64,000 nt of DNA from Antedon mediterranea (Eukaryota > Echinodermata > Crinoidea > Comatulida > Antedonidae). A program made the translations under genes and the position numbers. The stretch is from the NCBI RefSeq assembly GCF_964355755.1, contig NC_092679.1, positions 6,200,001-6,264,000 of the forward strand, read 5' to 3'. Of this stretch, positions 24,181 to 36,426 are shown in pieces (within the stretch, counting starts at the first letter, position 1; the number at the start of each line of letters is the position of its first letter). Below the pieces are notes generated by a model, which ran no database searches, was not told the DNA's origin, and worked only from the letters and a program-made list of their open reading frames with translations.

Positions 24181-24416
24181 ATTTTAATAATCAAAAAAAT
24201 GAATACAAATTCTGTCTTTGTTTTAATAAAAGGTTTTGTCATTTAGTATGGCATAATTAAACCAATATTTTTAAAAATCCATTCTTCATTGACTGATATA
24301 ATTCCATGTAATAAAGTATATTTTAGTAACATTTCATTTCCAAGACAACTCCAACCACAAATGCACCTTCAAGTCCTATGTTCTTATGCTCCATTTCAAG
24401 AGATGTCCAGTACTTA

Positions 24417-24538
24417 TAATAAATCGTCTAAAACTAAACTATTTGACAAAAAAAAGGGTGATGTGCCCAAATATGGTGGTGATATGACATCATCATCACA
24501 TTTTTTTTGTCACAGTGTGATAGTGTAGACAGAGCTTA
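24417..24538. mobile_element. MITE family B, partial copy
   Basis: The right end GATAGTGTAGACAGAGCTTAG is intact. The interior has TTTGACAAAAAAAAGGGTGATG, CCCAAATATGGTGG and ATCACATTTTTTTTGTCACA. The left end is reduced to AAAACTAAACTATTTG. Confidence 0.75.
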
Positions 24539-24539
24539 G

Positions 24540-26540
24540 CCTACTACTGTCATGACTTTGGTTGCACTCCCCATTTTTCATAATCATTTGTTCTTGCATC
24601 TTTTATTCCACCATATTCTGCTGTTTTGTAGAAAACTATAAGAAATTAATGTATCATTATATCATAATGCTCTGTTTTGTTTGCAAAATACCAATTTCCA
24701 TATAAGGTACATAGTAAATAAGTATTACCTCTTTTAGCCAAGTATCTAAAATTCACTTTTTTAACAACATCTAATCACAGTCCTTAATCTCTAATTTTAA
24801 ATTTTATGACCAATAAAAAACACAAATCTATTATTCATTCATTTAATAATCAATTATTCATCATATTGTTTAAAATAAATCTTAAAATGTTATTACTGTA
24901 CTTACTTTCTAAAACAAGCGGAAATGTTTTGTGCATATATTTTCTGTAATCTATAATTAAAAAGCGAATAGGAATTTATCAACAATCATTCAAGAAAATG
25001 GAAAATAGTTGACATTATAAATACTAGATGGTACGCGAGCGAAGCGAGCGTACCATCTAGGTCGTGCCCACAGATGGTTCGCGAATACACAGTAATTTCA
25101 GCGTCACAAAACTGGCGATTTCAAATGTACGTTCCGCAGGACTATAATACTATAATTGTCGTTTACAGAAACGAATAAATAGACACGATGATTTATGTAG
25201 TCAACTAAAATTAGCACCCTGGAAATTACTTCCGAAGGAGAAACTTATCACAAAATGAGTCCAAATTTTTGATTTGGACTCATTTAAAGAAACCCAATTT
25301 GTGTTTTGTATGTAACATTAGGGTTGAGGGATGGGAAAGCGGATAGTGTACAAAAAGGAACAATTTTTAAATATATTCTTTATCCACTCAGTAACGAAAT
25401 ATTTTTTTCATGTTTTATACGCCTATAAATAATATACCTCTAAATACAGTAAAACATTTGCGATTTAATACTTTGTTAAAACTGTCACTGTCATAATCGA
25501 TTGAAATATTAAAGTACATGTCACGATACACCACTACGACGTTTATATTGTTGGTAATTATTAATTAATACAAACGTTGAGAAGGAACTGTCAGTATAAA
25601 GTTTATGTGTATATAATAATGTGTTTATATATCTAACAGTAGAGCCTATCCACAATCTCAGTAATAACGTTTATTTGTATATATTTTTATATTACATCCA
25701 ACAGTACGAACATTCACAGTAAGAAATTTTCGATTCAAATGAGGATCAAAAATAGTTAATAGGTATTTACAGTATTGCTAAAGTTTATTCTCAAAGGGCC
25801 CATATATTTACCTACCGTATGTGTTAAACCAAGGGCTCATAAATTTACCTACTTGTGTTAAACCAAACTCTGGCAGACTGAGAGATTGGGATGTTCCATT
25901 CATCGCAAATCAATACATTTGTATAATCGTATATTAAATCTAACAAAATAGTATTTTTTTAAGAAAATCGGCCTGTCTTCAACATTATGATGCTGTACTC
26001 TAGCTGTTCAACCGGTTTTCAGCTATTAAAAACAATTATCGTAGGAGGAGATAGGAAAATGCGAAGCCTCCTCGCATTTTTGTGGCGGGTATTTTTCAAG
26101 ACGGACATCCATTAGACAGTGTATACCACGATCGGAAAACACCCCTATTTGGGGCAAATCGTTGAACCTAAATTCGTTTTAATCGTCAATAACTAATTAT
26201 CTAACTCAATTTAATTAGTAAACAGGGTTACATCAGGTGGTTAAAATCAGTACCGAAAGTACGAACCAACTTTATATACCATCGAGTAAAAATTCTAGAA
26301 GTAAGGCGCGATTTACCGAATTTTGCCCTTACGTAAATTTATATATAGATGAAAAGGAGTAATTTGCTTAAATTAGTGATAGGTTCTATATAGAACTATG
26401 AAAGGGAATTGGTGTCAAAAGTACATTTCATTTTAGCTGTCAAAAGGGGAGCATGCATGCCCAAAGTGCAACCCTACTGGATTCGTGCCTCAAAATGATG
26501 TGATTGATTGATTGATTTTATTCGATATTTATAAAAATAG
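24540..26540. other. Repeat-like intergenic sequence, no gene recognised
   Basis: At 25026-25062 a GC-rich palindrome (CTAGATGGTACGC ... GCGTACCATCTAG, 13-bp arms around GAGCGAAGCGA) interrupts AT-rich DNA. A second hairpin, AAAATGCGA-AGCCTCC-TCGCATTTT, lies at about 26056-26080. A (GATT)n/TTTATTCGAT stretch near 26500 could be an antisense LINE tail. I infer old mobile-element remnants. Confidence 0.4.
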
Positions 26541-27346
26541 TTAAAACATACAATGTACATATGTATGTATGTGTATTGTTTTCAAGATAGATAAGGTTCA
26601 CCTTGGTTAATGTTCATCTTGTGCCAGACATAATAGCCTCCTGCCAGGGCAGCCAATTCTACATATATAACATACTTCATCCCATTCCAAATCCTTCTCC
26701 CTCTTGACATTGTCAAACGATCACTAATATACTGTAGTATACAAAATCTGAAAATGTTTTATAGTAATTATAGAAACCATTAGGGACTTAGGGGTTGCCA
26801 CATGTCCACTAGTCATTGCTTGACTGGTTCTGTAAGTTGTTTTTCTTTTTTGTCAATTTTGACTTTTGCTTTGTTTTTTTATTATTGTTTTGGACCTTAA
26901 TATAAATAACTATTTTTTGATAACCTATCATTTCTAATAAAACAATGATCTCCCCAATTTCAGAGCTGTGTGCTTCTACACTGTGTATTTTTTAAAGGAC
27001 CGAATAATAAAATATAAAAAAGGAACGAAACGACCTAGAGAATTGAGGACAGTCTAGTGCTTTGTCGTCAGTGTGACTGAATGAACACATGGCATACACA
27101 GTAGAGCCTAGGCCTATATAAAAACGAACTATAATAGTGCATAAACACATAAAATATTCATAGAATAGTGAATTTGATATATAAATATATATACTCAATT
27201 GCTCAATTTATTATGAATTACTTAAAATAGAAAAATATTTAATAAATCAACTTTACAGTAAACTGTTGGTTGTGTACTTTTTTTCACAAGTTTTCTTATT
27301 TACAATTTGCTGCCACCAACGTATTACAGCTAGCTGTATATTATAT

Positions 27347-27669
27347 CAAAGAACTTATAACACAAGAATCTCCTGTTCTTCAATTTGCATTCAAAACACA
27401 GTATCGGAAGTACAGGGTTAAAAGGTCAAACTGGGCGACGCCATTTCACAGCATGGAGCAGCGCCCCCTCCAAACTAGGAAGTCAATTACTCTACCCCCC
27501 TAGAGTATTAGCAGAACCCCTCTATGATTTTGACTTTCTAATTTGATGCGGGCGCCCTACTCCATGGCTCACAATGGCGCCACCCATAGCTCTATTCTAT
27601 CCCACAATGCCTTTCGAAATTGTTACGCGCTTCGGACGAACAGGAGATTCTTGTGTTATAAGTTCTTTG
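27347..27669. mobile_element. 323-bp non-autonomous DNA transposon, copy 1
   Basis: The termini are 32-bp perfect inverted repeats starting CAAAGAACTTATAACACAAG and ending with its complement. It is flanked by a 7-bp direct repeat ATTATAT (27340-27346 and 27670-27676). Nearly identical to 57499-57821. No coding capacity; the short frame at 27270-27503 crosses its edge. Superfamily uncertain; CA ends with 7-8 bp duplications would fit P-type elements. Confidence 0.93.
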
Positions 27670-27798
27670 ATTATATATAAAGTTATTTTTACCAACTTTC
27701 TTTGCGCGTTTTGATTGGTTTATGATTTGTCTTACACCGAAATTCAACCAATCCGTTGTTCTGTTTTATGAGGATTTTTCATCAATGATGTGAACAAT

Positions 27799-30700
27799 AT
27801 GGCTTCCGATCGACTGACTTTTAACGTAAAAACATCCACGTTGCAGAACCAAAATGAACGGTTTTTAAATAGAAAAATTACATCTAATGCAATGGAAAAT
27901 AACTTTGGACATACGGCGTATGACTCAAAGAAAATGGACGGGCTAGTGGCGTTGGATATTGACGCTCCAGACATTTCCATGGATATAGCCTCGACTGCAG
28001 GAGGTGGAGAGTACGTTTCAGCCGGTGAGTCACTGCTCGCGGCCGGGCTACTGGCCAAAAGGTTAGCCTAGGCCGTGTTGATTATGGCTTGACAGCTTAG
28101 TATATAGAATACACTGTTTGTGTTAGACGTCACGCTTCGTAGACCTACTATACTAACTGTAGCCGAGGCTAGGCCAGGCTAATAATATTATTAATTAATA
28201 AAAAAATTATTAATAAAAAATAAAATTGTAATTTTTAAAGCTAAGTTTAGTTTCAAGTTTGAGTTTGTAATTTATTTAGTAAATTTGTAATTTTGTAAAT
28301 GTTGTTAACTTGCCACTGTAAACATCTTAAGTTAATGACATTTTCCCTCTCAGTACAGTCAGATAACTAACAATGTAATAATAATTTAATAATCATTATT
28401 GACATTTCAATAACAGATCTGAGACAACGAGGTACAACCATCGCTTCTTCTAAAGGTCAAATATCAGGAACAATTCAACCATTCTCAAGAGGCCAAAGTG
28501 GCTTGATTGGCAGGGTTTTGCAGGAATGGAAGTCATTGGCAGGTCAGGCACAGGTAAACAAACAAACAAGTGTGGAAATAAAAGTAGATACATAATTTAT
28601 TAACTACAGTGCTATAGCGCTTGAGATAATAGAACATACATTTTTAATGTATGCATTTATGTGTTTTTTGTGATAACTTTTTGCGTGAAAGTAGAGGATC
28701 AAAGATGGTATATAGTGGCAGTGTAATCTACCACCCTAAAAGCTCCAAAAGCTATTTTATGTGTCCATATACTTTTCAGAGAAAAAGAAAACAAGACTAA
28801 AGATGTATTATATTTTTTTTTTGTCTTGTGTTTTGCCCCACTTTTATTTTAATTCTCTGTTTTATATTATATAATATTATATATAAAAATAAAGGTACAT
28901 GTCATGTTCAGATGTATTATATTTGATGACACTTACAGTATATTTATTATCTTTCAGACCAGAAGACTTGCTGCTGTTAGTATATTCACAATGCTTTGTA
29001 TATTAATCTTATTAATATGGTGTAATTCAACAGGCAGTATGGGTATGGACATTTCGAATTATATTATTATAATCATTTTATACACAATCAACACATAGTA
29101 CATGAAAGAGAGACTAACATAACAAGAAGACACACTGTCTAACATAAAATAAGGAAGTGACTATTTACAGCCCTGTTCCCTAAAGCTCTGTCTACACTAC
29201 CAAACTAGCTTGACAAAGTTTGATAGGTTAGACAGAATTAAGGTGCATAGTCGACATTACCTACATCAAACAATGCATTTGACGCAAGGTTGACATTGCT
29301 GAGGTGGAGAAACAATTAATATAATGCCGATAGCCACTACATAAAATATAACCTCATTTGTATATCAATTATAAAATAATATTTAAAAAAAGACCTATAT
29401 AAAAAATATTTTTATTTGTTTTTTTTTTTCATCATTTTGTTCTTATTTTGCAGCATTAACAGCATATACAAATCTACTAATCTTTGACCTAACCTATCTT
29501 GGAACAGCTTTAGTTAGTATATGGGTGAGGAATCAGACGCCTACGTCGTCATTTTCATTCGGGTAAGAAGAACTATTTATAGATGCTTTTGTTTTGAACA
29601 CCATACCTTATTTTGGAAAAATGTGAAATGCCCATATATATATATACAGTCGACTCCGCCTAAGTCGAATCTAATGGGACCGGTATAAAAATTCGAGTTA
29701 CGCGAACTTCGACTTACAGATTTGCAAAAAAAAATCTAGGCCTAGCCTACTACTAGCCGCGCTATGGCTAGGCCTAGTAGGTACCCTGTCGCGATCGCGG
29801 TTCACGCGATGAGCCTTCTTGAATTGAGTTTGCTTAGCTTGCTAGGCCTAATGCTAAGCCTCTTTTATCGGCAATGATAAACTGTATTTTCTTTTATTGT
29901 TTAGGCCCGAAACAATACGAAAACGTATAATAAATACATTTCGATTTCGAAATCGGTATCCATTGTTTATTGCCATCTGTCTAGCACAAAATGGGTACCC
30001 ACAAAACGCCGCTCAAGTTCTCAACTCTGAAACAACTCATACACTATACACTAGCGCAAGTTGTAGGACGCCGCCTATACTATACAACCTGCTTGAGAGA
30101 ACCGATATGGTCCCACATTATCTCCTCTGTCGTTTGTTTATCGAATTACGTACATTTCATCAGGGTTTTTAGCGCGTTGTGTTGCCACGTGATTTGTGAC
30201 TTCGACTTATACGATATAAATCACTAAAGAATGTGTGTATTCGGACCACAAAAAGACGTCGACTTAGACGAATTTCGACTTAGAAAAATTCGACTTACAA
30301 ATAAAAATGACACAGTAATGTATAGGAAAGAATTGGGACTTTCATAAAAATTCGACTTTCGCGATTTTTTGACTTACGCGAATTCGACTTAGGCGGAGTC
30401 GACTGTATATATATATATGAGTTCTTATTACCATATTTGGGCATATCACTACCCTATTTGGAAAAATGTTTGTAAAACTAGTTTGATAGTATAGACAGAG
30501 CGTAATTAACTTGTTCAAGAGCATGTTTTGTCAGATTCTTGATTACAAACTATTGATTTATTGTGGTAAGCGTAGTGTTATGTCGTAGTGCCATTGAATT
30601 TTTCATTTATTAAGCTCTGTTTACACTAAGTATTAGTATTTATGTGATGGGTCCATATATGGACATGATGATGTCATATCACTACCACATTTGGGCACGT

Positions 30701-33700
30701 CATACTTTTTTTGTCAAACTAGTTTGATAGTGTAGACAGAGCTTTAGTTTAATCACCAAATATTGTAATGGGTTGTTTTTCATTTTCAGGTTTGAAAGGT
30801 TTGAAGTATTAGCTGTTTTTGGTAGTACGATGTTGGCAATATTTGGTTCAGTCTTCATAATGAAAGAAAGGTTTGTATGGTAAACCTTCTGATGATACAA
30901 ATAAAAAAAACATTTAGAAAGAAGAATATAGAATCCCCCAATACTAGCAACTGTGACACTCACCAAATCTGTCAAAACCATACCATTTTTGAGGCCTTAA
31001 ATGTCCTCTAAATTCTTTTTATTTGAAGCATTCTGTAAATATATTAGACCATCGTAAGGGCGTCCAATATTGAGAGAGTTGATAATATATGTTATTAATG
31101 ATATACGAGCGTGTTTAGGCAAAAACAATTTAATGAAAATGTGATTTATACTGCAATTAAAACATTTTAAGTTTTGTTTTTTTTATTTGTATTTATCTGT
31201 CATTTTGTTTTTGTTCACTTTGTCTGTTTTGTTATGGCGTTCCTGACACTAACATTTTGCTTTCTAGGTAATGCCAACATTTTTGGAAATAAATGTTGTT
31301 TATGATATGATTATGCTCATTCGTAACAGCCATTCAAGGAATTCATTTCAATTTATTCTTTCAGTACTGAGCTCTTACTGCAGCCTGAAGAGGTGCACAC
31401 TGGTAGGCTGCTGCTTGGGGCTGGCCTCGGCTTCTTCTGTCATATATTTGTGATTTACGGCGTCAAGAACGTAGCATTTGATCACGTGATAGCTGCATCT
31501 AGTTCCAGTTGGTTGCAAGTACATTTCGCAGACATGAGTAGAAGGTATGTACAATGTTTGTAGTGAGAGGTTAACACCAGACGAGGCAAAGATGCTTTAA
31601 TTATTAATTTAATTATTAAAGACCCATTGCCTACAATTTGTGACGTTTTGTAAAAATAATGCATATATATTGCTTTAAAAACATTAGACCAGGTCATTCT
31701 TAAATGTACGTTTTATGGTAAATAATGATAAAAAGAGAGAAACAATGCAGTACGTAAGTAGCTCGCGGTGAATGTCATCTCGTTGGCCGTCTTTAGGCCT
31801 AGCTAGGCTTATTCTGTAATGCTGTATATGTACACTTGAATACGAAACAAAGAATAAATGAAATAATATCATGTAGAATAATGATGTTATATTTGATTTT
31901 TTTTTATCTTTGAAATATTTAAACAAATACTCTATTTGTGTTTTCTTTCAGTTTTTGTACCGTATTACCAGGTTTAGATAGGCTTCTGTTACCCCGTGTT
32001 AACCCTCTTATGCTGATTGGTCTGGCTGGTGGTGTTGCTTTGTTTATTGTTGATCTTCTTCTTGATGTAAAGTAAGTAATACAAAACACATGACCTGACC
32101 TATACCTGTTGACCCGACCTACACCTGTTGACCCGACCTACACCTGTTGACCCGACCTCTATCTGTTGACCCTTACCTTAAATGCGTATCTTTTCCTGTA
32201 GATTGACTGCCATACCTATTCTATGTTCAATTTATTCTGAATTATTAAGTTGGAAGTGTCGCTGTTATGGTGATTTGCGCTATACAAATTTTTGATTATT
32301 CATAAACATTGTGCAGTACATGAATAGTGTTATTTTGTTTGCAACCATTTTAAACAAGATATGATATCAAGCCTTTTCTACACTATCAAACTTTATCACA
32401 AAAATGTGCCAATATATGTTCATGATGATGTCATATTACTACCATATTAGGGCACATCACTACCATATTTGGGCACATCACTACCATATTTGGGCACATC
32501 ACACTAGTTTGATAGTGTAGACAGAGCTTTAGATTATGAAAGATAATTGTTTTCTTTGGCAGTAACTATAACATAGCTGATATATTGGCAGCCTACAGTA
32601 TAGCATTGATGATATCTGGCACCATGTTTCCTATGAGTGTGTACAGTGGTACAATCTTGCTTCAGACCACTCCAGAGTATGTCATAGGACAACTGGACAA
32701 GAGTCTAAGAGAGGTGAGCTCACTAACATATTTTTTGACAAAAGCAGATCTAGCTGCTTGAACTCATAGCTGTTTATATGCGAACAGTGGATTAGATTAC
32801 TGTCAGGTGTTTGTGATTGATCAGTCACCTAATGCTGTAATATTGTAGATCTTGTATTTATAATATAAACTGTCCTATCAATTTCAATTTTTTGGGTTGT
32901 CTTTGTAGGCGTCGACCTTAGACGGTGTATTAGAGTTCCGTAATGAACATTTCTGGACATTGTCATTTGGGACACTTGCTGGTTCATTACATGTACGGGT
33001 TCGACGGGACGCAGATGAGCAGGTAACCGACGAAAGTAACAAGTGTTATTGATAATAGTTTTTATAATAGTAGGGCACATTGCCATTTAGTAATGATTTT
33101 TGACATTTTCTTCTTTTCTCTGCAGCTTGTTTTAGCACACGTTTCAAACAAATTATCCAATCTAGTCGTGAACTTAACAATTCAGGTGATAAAGGACGAT
33201 TGGACGCGACCATCCACGATGGCAGGCTTCAATAGAAGCGCTTTAAAATCATTCACTAGCCTCCCACCACCAGCACCTTTAGCGCCAAGTGTATCAAATG
33301 TGTATAACCCAAGAGACCTACCATACCGGATAGCGTCTGGACTTGAGAAAGATTATAAATCAGCTGTTTTATCGACGCCAACTCGTGCGTCAAGTACTCC
33401 TCAGGGAACCCCAATGAAGGATTTGAGTTTTCATTCAACTTTAGAACCAATTTCAAATGGATCGCAACCGCAAATTCCGAGCGTACCATCACGTTACTCT
33501 GCTGCAGCTAATCCGGTGTTATCTGCGTTGAATTCTAAACAATTGTCAGACGGTACTTTGGGTCAAATTAGGTCAACAACAAGAGTTGGGATTGATTTTA
33601 CAAAGCCTAGCTTGCCTAAAGACACTTACGGAGTGCAAAGCACCGGATCGAACCCTATTCATGCATCAAACAGGCAAGGTGCTGGGTCATTTGATATGAA

Positions 33701-33779
33701 TAACTTGGGAAAAGTAAACTTTTATGGTAGTGAGGGCAGTAGACAATCTTATACCGATAGATTTACCGAAAACAGGTGA
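27799..33779 (+). CDS. SLC30A6: Zinc transporter 6 (ZnT6), ten coding exons
   Basis: Exons: 27799-28024, 28417-28553, 28958-29042, 29454-29562, 30790-30870, 31365-31544, 31952-32071, 32563-32713, 32909-33022 and 33126-33779. All junctions are GT-AG and phases agree; the product is 618 aa. The start is the ATG before ASDRLTF; GTG at 27790 is not used. Recognisable blocks: ALTAYTNLLIFDL (transmembrane), FGFERFEVLAVF, EVHTGRLLLGAGLG, SSSSWLQVHFADMSRS, MFPMSVYSGTILLQTTPEYV, STLDGVLEFRNEHFWTL and VLAHVSNKLS. These follow vertebrate ZnT6 closely. ZnT6 pairs with ZnT5 to load zinc into secretory-pathway enzymes and lacks some zinc-site residues of other ZnTs; here TM2 reads IFDLTYLG rather than an HxxxD site. 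About 75 extra residues precede the family start and the tail is long and Ser/Pro-rich, so it exceeds the ~460 aa human form. Confidence 0.95.
29178..29232. mobile_element. MITE family B, left-end fragment in an SLC30A6 intron
   Basis: TAAAGCTCTGTCTACACTACC, then CTAGCTTGACAAAGTTTGATAGG. The centre appears deleted. Confidence 0.65.
29647..30405. mobile_element. ~760-bp pogo/Tigger-like element in an SLC30A6 intron
   Basis: The left end CAGTCGACTCCGCCTAAGTC and its exact inverse at the right end lie between TATATATA runs, consistent with TA insertion. Subterminal TTCGACTTA words repeat in both orientations. The CAGTCGACTC start is like pogo/Tigger ends. No transposase is visible; the ~90-codon frame at 29897-30172 has no DDE-family likeness. 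Confidence 0.82.
30420..30506. mobile_element. MITE family B, right-half fragment
   Basis: ACCATATTTGGGCATATCACTACC to CTAGTTTGATAGTATAGACAG. It directly follows the pogo-like element. Confidence 0.65.
30611..30746. mobile_element. MITE family B, near-complete copy in an SLC30A6 intron
   Basis: TTAAGCTCTGTTTACACTA on the left, GATAGTGTAGACAGAGCTTTA on the right, with GATGTCATATCACTACC inside. Confidence 0.85.
32094..32176. repeat. Short tandem repeat, 20-bp unit (CTACACCTGTTGACCCGACC)
   Basis: Four copies of ACCTGTTGACCCGACCTACA just inside an SLC30A6 intron. Confidence 0.85.
32371..32533. mobile_element. MITE family B copy with internal triplication
   Basis: AAGCCTTTTCTACACTATCAA on the left and GATAGTGTAGACAGAGCTTTA on the right. 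The word CACTACCATATTTGGGCACAT is present three times in tandem in the right half. Confidence 0.82.
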
Positions 33780-35170
33780 TAGTGATGAGGTACAGTAATT
33801 ATTAAAACAACTTTTTAAACTCTATTCCACAAGCTAATGTGTACAAATTCAAAATGGCTGTAAAATGCGTATTTTATTTAAATCCTTTTAACGATAAATA
33901 CACACTCATATATTTTAATGCTATTTTTCCTTTATATATACAGTATTTGAGATATTTCTTATTTCAAGATTTTTTTTTATATGAATTATTAAGACTTTAG
34001 ACCAACATTTGTAACCAAAAGCACATGAAATTAATATATTTCTTCTGATATATTTTTATTTAAACAGTAAACATTGAATACATTATAATCCTCCTTAATA
34101 TACATTCAAATATTTCTGTTTAAATAATTTCATTTGGCTTTTATAATAATATATGAGGAATTACAGTTGGTATGCTATTAGATACTGTAACATCACCTGT
34201 GGCGTAACAGTTATGAGCGGTCACTGGCTAGACCCAGGGGCCCAGAGCTTATGGGGGCCATGAGCAGTGCACAGAGGAAAAAAACAGGCATGTCGAAAAA
34301 AAACACGCCTGTGGTCTCCAGCGTTGGAGGGCCCCCTATGGTTCCTAAACCAGCGGCCTCATGTATCTACGTTTACACCACTGCATTACCCTATTCAAAT
34401 ATTAGTTAAGTAAGTCATTTATACAATGATATTAACTATTATTTTAATGACTTTTTAATTCATTGGTTTTGTAATGTGAAAACGTACCTAAGCTCTCTGT
34501 GGTACTTTTATGTATGTAAAACTTAACCCACAACAAATTCTAGTTTGATAAATATTTGTTTATACAGTAAAAATGTTTATTAATGAGAAGATTTATTTTC
34601 TCTGGAATGCAGGAGACTTTGAGACAGTTTTGAAATAGCTACATTTAATTCAAGATTATTTAATAATTTTATAATGGCAAAAAAGAATAGTTTAAAATAT
34701 TTTAAAGGCCGGTAAACATTCTTACAAATGTTTCACTCAGTAGTTTAGGCAAGTCATGGGCTTATAATACTGTTCTATGGCATTTTACATTTCTCCACTT
34801 GTGCATTTTTGTTAACTTGTGTTAGTAGTTGACATTACATTATTTGTTTGGTGCTATCTATACTCTGAATTAAAACAAATTTATTATATTTAAATGTTCA
34901 TTATTGGTACAAAAACAAGATTATACGAGTGCAATAGTGTAAAAGAACCCAGAGTCGAACTGAAGTGATTTTACCATCAAATTCACTCTCAGATAGTCAA
35001 ATGGTTAATTTGATTAATAATACTGTAATTTTCAAGTTGGACCTAAAATTAATGTTATGAAAAGTAAAAGTTGTCATAATTAAAGCTTTGTATATACAAT
35101 TACTTTATGTATTTTTGTTCAATTTTATGTACAGTATATTTTGAATAAAATTGTGCGATAATAAATATCT
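33780..35170 (+). other. SLC30A6 3' UTR and downstream sequence
   Basis: No frame. Several AATAAA words, the last pair near 35142-35162 (GAATAAAATTGTG, AATAAATATC), may end the SLC30A6 transcript. It contains the hAT-like insert at 34190-34384. Confidence 0.4.
34190..34384. mobile_element. hAT-like short element
   Basis: CACCTGTGGCGTAACAGTTA at the left and GTTTACACCACTGCA at the right are imperfect inverses of the CAGTGGCGTAA-type ends seen in hAT elements. Unlike its surroundings the interior is GC-rich (CCAGGGGCCCAG, GGAGGGCCCCC). No open frame. Confidence 0.5.
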
Positions 35171-35890
35171 TTTGTTTTACGTGGTACAAAAATAAATTCG
35201 AGCTTATATTTTAACCTTTCTTTGAGCGCTTTTCATTGAAATGATTGGCAATGTTGGTCGACCATGTTTCGCGCGATGTATAAATAAGTAGGCCTAGCTT
35301 TCCGATGATTTCAATGTTTTGTTATTTTTCTGTATAAATTGCTATAGACAGGAAGCAATATTTTCTATGAAAGTATTTTACGATAAAGTTCATTTTAGTA
35401 TGTTTAATTTATTTTTTTTGTCTAGCCACCGTTTGTTTTGTGAAAATGTATTACAATATATTATATAGGAAGCGAGAAGCATTGTACTCCATCCTGGGAC
35501 CCTGTGACTCCATACAGTGTCTTGTCATCGAGTAGGCCTAGCACATAACATCGATGTTTGGGCTTAACATTCAATATTACTATTAAGTTAACATAGGTAT
35601 AATTGACAAGGATTACGTTATATGGCTTCTTCACTACTTTTTAGAGTCTACTTTGTAAAATTAAAATAATTAAAAGCTAGCCTAGGCCTATTCCTGTAAA
35701 TATGGAACGCCACCTTCGTCATAACAAGTTACAGTGAACAATTTACAATCTAGAAATAACAATATACCATTACACTATTTTGAATTGTTTAGCGATACTA
35801 ATTTATAAAAAAATTTTTTCTCTCCAGAATAGCAGAAAAAGTGCAGATGCTCATCTATGACCATATATAGCTCCAAAGGCATCATCAAAT

Positions 35891-36130
35891 ATGGCAAGGC
35901 ACAGTAAACTACAATTGCAAGTATTGCACCTTTATAAACAATTCCTACGATTTTCTGTCGACAAGCCAGGTGCCAAGTCAAGGGTACAACAAGAATTTCG
36001 TAAAGGTGCTACGATTGCTAAGACGGATATTCTGAGAATTGAGTACATGGTCCATAGAGGGCAACGACAGTTGCAAATGTTGAAATCGAGTTCTATTGAC
36101 CAGTTTGGGACGTTTGTTAAGGACAGATAA
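35891..36130 (+). CDS. SDHAF1: Succinate dehydrogenase assembly factor 1
   Basis: A 79-aa protein in one coding exon, MARHSKLQLQVLHLYKQFLR at its start. The LYK...R forms the LYR motif of small mitochondrial assembly factors, and DILRIEYMVHRGQRQLQML matches the vertebrate SDHAF1 core. It helps insert iron-sulphur clusters into the SDHB subunit of complex II in the mitochondrial matrix. The protein lacks the longer tail of human SDHAF1 (115 aa). An acceptor, TTCTCTCCAG, at 35826 suggests a spliced 5' UTR. It stops 297 bp from the GLO1 stop, tail to tail. Confidence 0.95.
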   Translation: MARHSKLQLQVLHLYKQFLRFSVDKPGAKSRVQQEFRKGATIAKTDILRIEYMVHRGQRQLQMLKSSSIDQFGTFVKDR

Positions 36131-36426
36131 ATTGATCACCAGGGGTTTGGTGTTGTTAATATGTATGCGAAGAGGAATCATGAATAGTAGAGTGTCGTGA
36201 ATGGATGGATGTAGATAGCCATTGTACAAAAATAAGCCATGCCAAGAAAACATGTCAGACTATTGAATTTTAATGTTCAGATATATTTTCTATAACAGTA
36301 TAGTATCACAGTTAGCATCATAATTTGGTTTGAATTTTAAAATAATAATCTTTTCTACCTCAATTAATATAAATTATCTAAGCAACAGAACAATATTATT
36401 TGTTTTTTTTTATGCTGTACACTTGT

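Noticed and set aside
27790-27798. GTG start upstream of the SLC30A6 ATG
   Set aside because: The first methionine codon in this frame is ATG at 27799, and a GTG start is not expected in an animal nuclear gene.
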